Shown here: in pieces, positions 33,440 to 41,356 of the stretch
How positions within the stretch are numbered: the stretch's first letter is position 1
Layout of the letters: every line of letters starts with the position of its first letter
From: CAWEPK01 sp963835595
GTDB taxonomy: Bacteria; Desulfobacterota; Syntrophorhabdia; Syntrophorhabdales; WCHB1-27
DNA: 64,000 nt
NCBI GenBank assembly: GCA_963835595.1
Contig: CAWIGL010000002.1
Span: forward strand, 1,736,001-1,800,000
Direction of reading: 5' to 3'
The notes under the pieces: generated by a model
What the model saw: only the letters and a program-made list of their open reading frames with translations
Told to the model about the DNA's origin: nothing
The model's database searches: none
Program-made: the position numbers and the translations under genes

Positions 33440-34465
33440 ATGAGAGGCTTAAAAGTAATATCATTAGTTGTATGTTTGTCGGTCATTGGATTTGGCTTCT
33501 CGGTCTCCACCGTGTTTGCTCAGCCCAAAGCAATAGAGCTTACCTATGCGCAATTCATACCCGCGAGCAACTCCTTCGGCAAGCTTTCCGAAGAGTATGC
33601 AAAAGACATCGAAAAGAGAACGAACGGCAGGGTGAAGATTACCGTATTCCCTGGCGGCACGCTTCTTGCTGCCGATAAGACCTATAGCGGCATAGTGACC
33701 GGAATAGCTGATATGGGCCAGTCTTGTATGGCTTACACGAGGGGGAAATTTCCTTTGTCAGAGGTGATCGACCTCCCCCTGGGTTATAAGACCGGCGTCG
33801 CCGCGACAAAATTGATCAACCTGTTCTACGAGAAATTCAAACCGAAGGAATACGCTGAAACGGAGGTCATGTACTTCATGGCTCACAGCCCCGGGCTTGT
33901 GCACTCCAAGAAACCTGTCTACAAGCTGGAGGACATGAAAGGACAGAAGATCCGCTGTACGGGACTGGCCGCCAGGATAGTAAGTAAGCTCGGGGCCGTG
34001 CCCGTCGCCATGCCTATGGGAGAGACCTACGATGCCCTGAGCAGGGGCGTGGTTGACGGCACGATGGCGCCCCAGGAGTCGACCCAGGGTTGGAGATGGG
34101 GAGAGGTTGTCAATGCTTCCACCCTGAGTTTTGGTGCAGGCTACTCGACGGGCTTCTTCGTCGTGATGAACAAGAGCAAATGGAATTCTCTCCCTCCAGA
34201 CATACAGAAGGTCTTCAGAGAGGTGAATAGGGAATATGCGGACAGGTCGGGAGTTCAATGGGATGATGTCAGTAAAAAGGCGGAAGACTGGATGAGATCG
34301 TTGGGCAAAAAGATTATCCCTCTTTCACCCGCTGAGAATGCGAGGTGGGCCGCGCGCGTTAAGCCCTTGCTCGATGAATACGTGGAAAATATGAAAAAGC
34401 AGGGCCTGCCTGGAAAAGAGGCTTTGGATTTCTGCTTGACAGAGCTGAAGAGGCTTGAGAAATAA
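33440..34465 (+). CDS. orphan TRAP substrate-binding protein DctP
   Basis: 341 residues with signal peptide (cleavage after VFAQ). It is about 85% identical to the frameshifted DctP at 26180, differing mostly in residues 40-50 of the mature protein (FIPASNSFGKLS against FHPAAHFNNKLS), which may touch the ligand. ATG 33440 follows AGGGAGG; the long upstream frame is not needed. No DctQ/DctM follows, so it must share the permease at 27277-29053. Its linkage to the demethylase genes suggests a methoxylated aromatic acid as ligand (inference). Confidence 0.9.
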   Translation: MRGLKVISLVVCLSVIGFGFSVSTVFAQPKAIELTYAQFIPASNSFGKLSEEYAKDIEKRTNGRVKITVFPGGTLLAADKTYSGIVTGIADMGQSCMAYTRGKFPLSEVIDLPLGYKTGVAATKLINLFYEKFKPKEYAETEVMYFMAHSPGLVHSKKPVYKLEDMKGQKIRCTGLAARIVSKLGAVPVAMPMGETYDALSRGVVDGTMAPQESTQGWRWGEVVNASTLSFGAGYSTGFFVVMNKSKWNSLPPDIQKVFREVNREYADRSGVQWDDVSKKAEDWMRSLGKKIIPLSPAENARWAARVKPLLDEYVENMKKQGLPGKEALDFCLTELKRLEK

Positions 34466-34606
34466 CCTGGATAGAGTAAAATGAGGCAGTAACTAATATA
34501 GAGAGCCGAAGGAGTTGTTTTTGGAACCATTTTCGGCCTCGCTGGGCTGTCGGAACTTTTATGCTTTGCGTGAGATTGCAATAGGGACCCGAAAAAGGAG
34601 GAAAGT

Positions 34607-35604
34607 ATGACTCTTCCGCGCTTTCAGTACCTCGCGCCGAGACCCTGGAAGAGGCGCTCGACTTGATGTCGCGGTACAACGGAAATCTGGCGGTCGTCGC
34701 AGGGGGTACGGAGATCCTAGGCCGCATGAAGCACCGGCTGGTCAACCCTTCCTGGGTGCTCAGCCTGAAGGGCGTTCAGGAACTCAGGGGCATAAGGACG
34801 CAAGGGAGCGAGCTGGTCATCGGCTCGATGACGACGCTGCGCGAGGTAGCCCGGTCGCCCGCAGTAGCGAAGGCGTCCAGGGCGGTTGCCCAGGCAGCGG
34901 ACGCAGTCGCCGCGCCGCCTGTTCAGAACGCCGGCACGGTCGGCGGCAACCTGCTTCAGAACACGCGCTGTCTTCAGTACAACCAGCCTGTGCTGACCAG
35001 GAAGGCGAGCGGCCTTTGCATAAAAACCGGGGGGCGAGCGTGCCTCGCGGTGAAGGGCGGAAAGCGCTGCCTCAGCGTCTACCAGGGGGACCTCGCGCCT
35101 GCCCTTGTTGTCTGCGGCGCCACGGTCAAATTGGAAAAACCAGGGGCCTCACGCATGCTTGCCGTCCCGGAGCTTTTTTCCGGGTCGGGGCAATCGCCCT
35201 TTACTGTGGGGAAGGGAGAGCTGCTCACCGAGGTCCGCATCCCTCTGCCGGCCGGCCGCTCCTCTTCATGCTATAAGAAGCTGAGACTGCGGGGCAGCCT
35301 CGACTATCCCCTCGCCTCGGCGGCGGTCTTTCTCTCCCTTAAGAACGGCGTCATAGATGAGGGCCGTCTCGTCATCGGGGCCTGCGGCCCGTCCCCTGTA
35401 TCCGTCGCCGAAGGGGCCTCCCTGCTGCAAGGGAAGGCGCCCGGTGACGCGGACGTAAAGAAAGCCGCCGAGAAGGCGTCGAAGGCGGGAGAGCCCGTCG
35501 ATAACCTGTCGCTCCCCGCGGCATACAGGCGGAAGATGTTCAAAATACTCGCCGCGAGGGCCATAGACGAAGCCCTGCGCGATCTTACGGAGGCCGGCTC
35601 ATGA
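34607..35604 (+). CDS. hcrB: 4-hydroxybenzoyl-CoA reductase beta (FAD/4Fe-4S) subunit, frameshifted
   Basis: About 332 residues after correction: ATG 34607 behind AAAGGAGG (MTLPRFQYLAP), one base missing near 34638, then ETLEEALDLMSRYNGNLAVVAGGTEIL. FAD-binding motifs AVVAGGTEI and QNAGTVGGNLLQNTRC belong to the xanthine-oxidase medium subunit. The loop after GGNL carries four Cys codons at 34969, 35017, 35041 and 35068, that is C-x15-C-x7-C-x8-C. As I recall it, this is the spacing of the extra 4Fe-4S cluster loop (Cys122/138/146/155) unique to HcrB of Thauera, which lets the enzyme reduce 4-hydroxybenzoyl-CoA. Overlaps hcrC by four bases. Confidence 0.85.
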
Positions 35605-36086
35605 CGGCGAAGACGGAAAAGACCAGATGCATCCTTCGAGTGAACGACGACGAATACGAGCTGTTCGTCTACCCTCATCGGACCCTCCTCGAAGTCCTCA
35701 GAGACGAGCTCCACCTTACGGGGGCGAAGGAGGGCTGCAACGCCGGTGCTTGCGGGAGCTGCACGGTCCTCCTGGACGGCCTGCCCGTCCGCTCGTGTCT
35801 CCTCCTTGCCCTCGAATCCCAGGGCAAAGAGATCACCACCATAGAGGGCCTCGTAAAAGACGGGCGAATCCACCCCCTCCAGGAAGCCTTCGTCGAGCAT
35901 CACGCCATTCAATGCGGGTTTTGCTCGCCCGGCATGATCCTCACGGCAAAGGCCCTTCTCGACGAAAACCCTCATCCCGGGGAAAAGGAGATCCGCAAGG
36001 CCATATCGGGGAACGTCTGCCGGTGCACGGGCTACACGAAGGTCGTCGAGGCGATACAGGCGGTGGGGCGGCAGCCGGGCAAATGA
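35601..36086 (+). CDS. hcrC: 4-hydroxybenzoyl-CoA reductase gamma (2x 2Fe-2S) subunit
   Basis: 161 residues, usual length. N-terminal plant-type 2Fe-2S domain with GCNAGACGSCTVLLDGLPVRSC split at residues ~48-68, and C-terminal helical 2Fe-2S domain with CGFCSPGM and CRCTGY. It passes electrons between ferredoxin, the FAD/4Fe-4S subunit and the molybdenum centre. ATG overlaps the hcrB stop (ATGA), so the two are translated together. Followed 24 bases later by the molybdopterin subunit. Confidence 0.9.
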   Translation: MTAKTEKTRCILRVNDDEYELFVYPHRTLLEVLRDELHLTGAKEGCNAGACGSCTVLLDGLPVRSCLLLALESQGKEITTIEGLVKDGRIHPLQEAFVEHHAIQCGFCSPGMILTAKALLDENPHPGEKEIRKAISGNVCRCTGYTKVVEAIQAVGRQPGK

Positions 36087-36110
36087 GCGCGACGGCGTAA
36101 GGAGGAAACC

Positions 36111-38386
36111 ATGCAAGAGACGTCGATAGTCGGGAAAAGCATAAAACGGGTAGATACGACGGCGAAGGCAACCGGTGAGGCGCGGTTCAGCGCGGACCTC
36201 TTCCTGCCGCGCATGCTCATCGGAAAGATGCTGCGCTCGCCCTATCCCCACGCGAGGATACTGAGGATAGACACCTCGAAGGCGGAAAAGCTCCCCGGCG
36301 TAAAGGCCATCGTGACGGGCAGGGATTCGTCGGGGGAAAAATGGGGCGTCTTCCGCTATACCCAGGACATGGAGTTTCCTTCCTCCGATAAGGTGCGCTA
36401 CATCGGCGAGGAGGTGGCGGCAGTGGCCGCCGTGGACGAGGACACGGCCCTGGAGGCCCTCGATCTGATCGAGGTCGATTACGAAGAGCTCCCTGCCTGC
36501 TTCACCCCCGAAGAGGCGATGGGAAAAGGGGCGGTCCTGATCCACGACGAGTTTCCGGGGAACATAAACATCCACGTGAAGATCGACGTGGGCGACGTGG
36601 AGAAGGGGTTCAAGGAATCGTATCTGGTCCGGGAAGATACGTTTACGGCCCTCGACGACGCGTACTTTCAGGGGGAGCCTTTTGCCGTCGTCGCCCAGTT
36701 CGACAATTCGGGCAACCTTGAGGTCTGGACGCCCAACGCGGGCCCCCACCTCAAGGCAAAACCCCTCGCGAACTGCCTCAGGATGCCGCTCAACAAGGTG
36801 CGCGTCAGGAAGATCGCGATAGGCGGCCATTTCGGGAGCCGCTCGGAGATCTGCCCGGCCGACGTTATCTGCTCGATGCTGGCCCGAAAGGCGAGCCGGC
36901 CGGTAAAGATCGCATACTCCAGGGAGGAGAATACCATCGCCACGCGCCAGGCCCACGGCATGAAGACATGGATCAAGACCGGGGTGGACCGTGAAGGGCG
37001 CGTTGTGGCCAGGGATATCGTCTGCCACATGGACGGCGGCGCCTATTCGAGCACCGGGCCGATCGCCGCCAGCGTCCCCTTCCTGTGCATGGAGCAGGCT
37101 TACCGCATGGAGAACGTGCGCTACAACGGATACCGCATCTTTACCAACAAGCCGGTGCGGGGCATGTACCGCTGCCACGGGAGGGGCTTCGCAGGCGGCG
37201 TCGACTTGCAGCTAGACATGATTGGCAAGGACCTCCAGATCGACCCGCTCACCATGCGTCTGCGGAACGCCCGGCAGACCGGGGATTATACGCCGACCAG
37301 GTCGTATGTCCAGAGCTGCGGCATGAGCGAGACCATCGTCAGGGCCGGGGAAGCCTCCGGGTGGAAGGAAAAGTTCGGAAAGCTTCCCCCCTTCCACGGC
37401 ATCGGCGTCGGCTGCAATTCCCTCCAGGTGGGTTTCCCTATGGGCATCAGGGGAGGCTCCGAGGCATTCGTCAAGTTCAACGAGGACGGCGGCGCGACTG
37501 TCATATCCGGCGTTGTAGACAACGGCCAGGGAAACGAGCATCTCCTTGTTCAGATCGCAGCAGAAGAGCTCGGCCTTTTCCCGGAAGACATCCAGGTCAT
37601 CAACGCGGACACCGAAGTCACCCCGAGCGACCCGGCTCCTACTCGATGTGCACGACCCTCGTCGGAGGCAATGCCGTCCGCCTGGCCGCGCTCGACGCGA
37701 AGAAGAAGCTCTTTGCCGTCGCGGCGAAGAAGCTGGAGGCAAAGGCGGAAGACCTCGTCGCGGCAGGGAGGAATATATTCGTCAAGGGAGAGCCCGAGCG
37801 CTCCATCTCAATCCCAAGGCTCGTCAGGATGGCCCTCGGCAGGGGCGAGTCGATCAGCGGCGAGGGAGCCTACTGGCCGAAGGTTGACCCGAAGAGGGAA
37901 TGGGTTGACAACCCCACCGGCCAGTTGAGCGAGACCTTCACCTTCGGCACCACCATCGTCGAGGTAAAGATAGACCCCGAAACGGGCCAGGTGGAGGTCG
38001 TGGAGGCGTGGGCGTCTCAGGACGTGGGGAGGGCGATAAACCCGAAGGTGATCGAGAGCCAGTTCGAAAGCGGGCTTGTGATGGGTGGCCACGGCGGCAT
38101 GCTCAGCGAATTCGTCATGTTCGACAAAGGGCGCGTCCTCAACCCCACGCAGCTTGAGTATAAGGTGCCCCTGGCGTGCGACACGCCGAAGATAAACTCG
38201 ATCATTGTGGAGAGCGACGATCCGACGGGCCCTTACGGCGCGAAGGAAGCGGGGATGTCGATCGCCATGTCTGCGGCCCAGGCTTACTCGGGCGCCATCT
38301 GCAACGCGCTGGGGGTCTGGATAAAGGACTTTCCGATAACGCCGGACAAGATAGTCGAGGCCCTGGAAAAGCAGAAAAAAGGATGA
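36111..38386 (+). CDS. hcrA: 4-hydroxybenzoyl-CoA reductase alpha (molybdopterin) subunit, frameshifted
   Basis: About 758 residues after correction. The first frame covers SIVGKSIKRVDTTAKATGEARFSADL through DTEVTPSDP; one G is missing near 37634 (GGG to GG), and the other frame continues GSYSMCTTLVGGNAVRLAALDAKKKL to the end. Molybdopterin-cytosine dinucleotide contacts and the active site typical of the xanthine-oxidase family are visible: GGHFGSRSE, RGMYRCHGRGFAGGVDLQLD and the catalytic Glu of GPYGAKEAGMS. With HcrB and HcrC it reductively removes the para-hydroxyl of 4-hydroxybenzoyl-CoA. The family also contains hydroxylating dehydrogenases, so the assignment rests on the HcrB loop. Confidence 0.83.
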
Positions 38387-38480
38387 CGGCCGATGAGGAT
38401 CGGGAGATCGGCTATGCCTGGTGACCGTACGGGGGGGCCGCTCGTTGAGGCCGGATGGATCGGGACTGTCGTGGGCTTTA

Positions 38481-38503
38481 TTGTCGACAATCGACATTAA
38501 TAA
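38481..38503. promoter_or_regulatory. TGTCGA operator before the FAD/Fe-S operon
   Basis: TTGTCGACAA (38481-38490, perfect palindrome) is followed directly by TCGACATTAATAA (38491-38503). This is the same two-part pattern as at 21960-21986 (reverse orientation) and shares TCGACATTAAT with 18624-18634. It lies about 80 bases before the start at 38585 in a 198-base gap without genes. Confidence 0.6.
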
Positions 38504-38584
38504 GAGGGCCTGAAATCCTGCAATAGAGGAACGGCTTTCGGACCGATGAGCAGGGACCGCCATCCGCAATAAGGAGAGACGAAT

Positions 38585-40039
38585 ATGGGAATGAAGGAAA
38601 AATTGCAGAAGATCGTAGGCGCGAAGCATGTGAGCGATCTCAAGAAAGACCTTGCGAGATACGCCGCCGATTACAGCCTCCTCCCTTCAGGCACGGCCGA
38701 TTTCGTGGTATGGCCCGGCAGCGAGGAGGAGATATCGCAGATCGTCAAAGTCTGCAACGACGAGAAGACGGCCCTCGTTCCCGTAAGCTCGGAGGTCCAC
38801 TTCAACGGCTCTACGATTCCCAGGGAAGGGGGCATCGTCCTCGACCTCGCGAGGCTGAACAAGATCATCGGGATAGATGTCTACAACCGGATGGCGCGGA
38901 TCGAGCCCGGGGTCACATGGGAGGCGCTCTCCCGTGCCGTCGAGCAGAACGGGCTCCGCCTGATGATGCCCCTGGCGCCGCACCCGAAGCGCTCGGTCGT
39001 CACCGACCTGCTTGAGAGGGAGGTCATTACGAATACCGTTTTCGACTACGGCGAGCCGACCCTCAGCATGGGCGTCGTCTGGCCGACCGGGGAGATATTC
39101 AGAACGGGGTCGGCAAGCGTCGACGGCTACCCGAACGGGCCGTCCCAGGGCATGAACCCTTCCGGGCCGGGCCTCGATTTTTACCGTCTCCTCCAGGGGG
39201 CGCAGGGCACGATGGGCATCGTGACATGGATGAACGTCAAGCTTGAGTCGATACCGAAGATCGATAAGGTATTTCTTGCCCCGGTTAAGGACCTCTCGTA
39301 CGCAACCGAGTTTCTCCACCGGATTTTACCCAGGAGAATAGGGCAGGAGTGCCTTTTCCTCAACGCCCTCAACCTGGCGTCCCTGGTCGCAGGCGGGGCG
39401 GAAGAGCTTGAGAGGCTGCGGAAGAGCCTGCCGCCGTGGACGCTTATTCTGGTTATCTGCGGCCTGAAAATGAGGCCCGAGGAGAGGGTGGCCTACGAGG
39501 AGAAGTTCCTGCAGGAGGTGCTGCGGAACGAATTCCCCGCCCTCGACCTCAACGACGGCCTGAAGGGGTTTCCCGGTCTCGGAGAGAAGGTTATTGCCCT
39601 GCTGCGGAAACCCTGGACCGCGAGCAGGCCGTACTGGAAGCACCAGTGGAAAGGCGGGTGCCAGGGCCTATTCTTCATTGCAAAGCCCGGCTCTGCGCCT
39701 GTTTTTCTGGAGACGGCGGGGGTGGTTGCCGCCAGGCACGGTTATCCGGGCGAGCAGATCGGCGCCTACATTCAGCCCATCGAGCACAACCGCGCGTGTT
39801 ACATGGAATTCGACTTTTTCTACGACCCGTCCGAGCCTTCCGCCAAAGACAGGATACGGGCGATCTACCGGGAAGCGGCGGAGGCGTTGATGGCGAAGGG
39901 CGCAGTCTTTACCCGTCCTTACGGCATGATCGCAAACATGGTCTACGAGAGGGCGGCCACTTATACCCTGGCCCTGAAAAAGGTCAAAAAGGTATTCGAT
40001 CCCAACAACATCATGAACCCGGGGAACCTGTGCTTTTAA
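38585..40039 (+). CDS. FAD-binding oxidoreductase, PCMH/VAO type (subunit A)
   Basis: 484 residues. N-terminal PCMH FAD domain: DFVVWPGSEEEISQIVKVCN, SSEVHFNGSTIP, GGIVLDLARLNKIIGID, GVTWEALSRAVEQNGL and QGTMGIVTWMNVKLE. C-terminal substrate-cap domain ends FDPNNIMNPGNLCF, the usual family ending. The family includes glycolate oxidase GlcD, D-lactate dehydrogenase, 4-cresol dehydrogenase and vanillyl-alcohol oxidase; the cap pattern is nearer the aromatic-alcohol group, though this is by eye. It is first of three genes with a CCG Fe-S protein and a second FAD protein, behind a TGTCGA operator. Confidence 0.83.
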   Translation: MGMKEKLQKIVGAKHVSDLKKDLARYAADYSLLPSGTADFVVWPGSEEEISQIVKVCNDEKTALVPVSSEVHFNGSTIPREGGIVLDLARLNKIIGIDVYNRMARIEPGVTWEALSRAVEQNGLRLMMPLAPHPKRSVVTDLLEREVITNTVFDYGEPTLSMGVVWPTGEIFRTGSASVDGYPNGPSQGMNPSGPGLDFYRLLQGAQGTMGIVTWMNVKLESIPKIDKVFLAPVKDLSYATEFLHRILPRRIGQECLFLNALNLASLVAGGAEELERLRKSLPPWTLILVICGLKMRPEERVAYEEKFLQEVLRNEFPALDLNDGLKGFPGLGEKVIALLRKPWTASRPYWKHQWKGGCQGLFFIAKPGSAPVFLETAGVVAARHGYPGEQIGAYIQPIEHNRACYMEFDFFYDPSEPSAKDRIRAIYREAAEALMAKGAVFTRPYGMIANMVYERAATYTLALKKVKKVFDPNNIMNPGNLCF

Positions 40040-40049
40040 GGAGGACGCG

Positions 40050-41345
40050 ATGCCGGCGAAGAAGATAAGCCTCGATGTTGCAAATCTCGACAATTTTGAA
40101 TGGGACATGAGCAGGTGCATAAGGTGCAAGGGCTGCTACTGGGTGGAGCATACCTACATGCCCGGGACGAAATGGATGACGCGATGCCCCACCGCGACTA
40201 AGCACCAGTTCGACTCTTACGGCGCTTACGGAAAGGTGAGGATCGGCCTTGCAGTAAAGGAGGGCCGGCTCAAATGGACCGATAAGCTGCTTGAGCTGAT
40301 CTACGAGGACCCCCTCTGCGGGGCCTGCGATGTCGGCTGCAAAAGGAACCTCGATATGGAGATAGGGCTCACCCTCGAAGCCCTCCGCGTGAAGGCGGTC
40401 AAAGACGGCTACGGACCGCTGCCCGCCCACAAGAAGGTCGCCCGCGACATCGAGACTAAGCACAACAGCCTCGGCGCCCCGGAGAACCGGAGGAAGGCGT
40501 GGGTGTCCCCCGGCCTGAAAACGGCCTCTAAGGCGGACGTCCTCTATTTTGTCGGGTGCGCTGCGTCTTACAGGAACACGGAGATAGCGAGATCGATCGC
40601 CGGGATCATGAAAGCGTCCCGTACCCCTTTCAAGCTCATGGACGACGAGAGGTGCTGCGGCAACACGGTCTATTCCGTCGGTATGCTCGACGAGGCGAGG
40701 GAGATCGCAAAGCGCAACGTGGAGGCCGTCCGCGCCGCGAAGGTAAAGACACTTCTTACCGGCTGCGCCGAATGCTACAGGACGTGGAAAGTCGATTACC
40801 CCAAGATGATGGACATCGCTACAGAGGACCTCGGCTTCAGGGTGGCCCACGTCGTCGAGTTTGTCGACGAGATGGTCAAGGACGGCAGGGTCAGGCTGGC
40901 GCGGCCCCAGGCCGGCCGGGTGGTTTACCACGATGCGTGCAGCCTCGGCCGCCTCTCCGACCCCTGGAAGCCCTGGAGCGGCGAGAGGGGACTATGGGGC
41001 GTCGTCAACCCTCCGCTCAAGAGGCGCCGGGGCGATGAGGGGATATATAAGCAGCCGAGGGAGATACTCTCTGCCATTCCCGGCTTGCAGCTCGTCGAGA
41101 TGCCGAGGACGAGGGAGAATGCCTTCTGCTGCGGCGCAGGAAGAGGGACTTCGTTCGCCTTTCCCAAGTTCTCGTCATGGGCCGCTGCGCAGCGCCTTGA
41201 GGAGGCGCGCGACGCGGGCGCGCAAGCGCTCGTCTCCGCGTGTCCCTGGTGCAAGGACAACTTCAGCCGGGCGGTGAAAGCGAGCGGCGACGCGACGAGA
41301 ATCTACGACATTTCCGAGCTGATTGCAGCTTCCATCGATGCGTGA
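40050..41345 (+). CDS. Fe-S oxidoreductase with two CCG domains (HdrD/GlcF-like)
   Basis: 431 residues. N-terminal ferredoxin-like region with CIRCKGC...RCP and a second group CGACDVGC that is one Cys short of a standard CxxCxxCxxxC. Two complete CCG domains follow: first FVGC...ERCCGN...TGCAECY (~170-250), second HDACSLGR...AFCCGAGRG...SACPWC (~290-400). Such proteins pass electrons between a flavin subunit and quinone, heterodisulfide or another flavin. It lies ten bases after FAD subunit A and eleven before subunit B, so a three-subunit complex is the simplest reading. Confidence 0.87.
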   Translation: MPAKKISLDVANLDNFEWDMSRCIRCKGCYWVEHTYMPGTKWMTRCPTATKHQFDSYGAYGKVRIGLAVKEGRLKWTDKLLELIYEDPLCGACDVGCKRNLDMEIGLTLEALRVKAVKDGYGPLPAHKKVARDIETKHNSLGAPENRRKAWVSPGLKTASKADVLYFVGCAASYRNTEIARSIAGIMKASRTPFKLMDDERCCGNTVYSVGMLDEAREIAKRNVEAVRAAKVKTLLTGCAECYRTWKVDYPKMMDIATEDLGFRVAHVVEFVDEMVKDGRVRLARPQAGRVVYHDACSLGRLSDPWKPWSGERGLWGVVNPPLKRRRGDEGIYKQPREILSAIPGLQLVEMPRTRENAFCCGAGRGTSFAFPKFSSWAAAQRLEEARDAGAQALVSACPWCKDNFSRAVKASGDATRIYDISELIAASIDA

Positions 41346-41356
41346 AGGAGGGCGAC

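Noticed and set aside
35304..37178. 624-codon minus-strand open frame across hcrB, hcrC and hcrA
   Set aside because: Opposite to three well-supported subunits; composition is Arg/His/Asp-rich as in antisense shadows.
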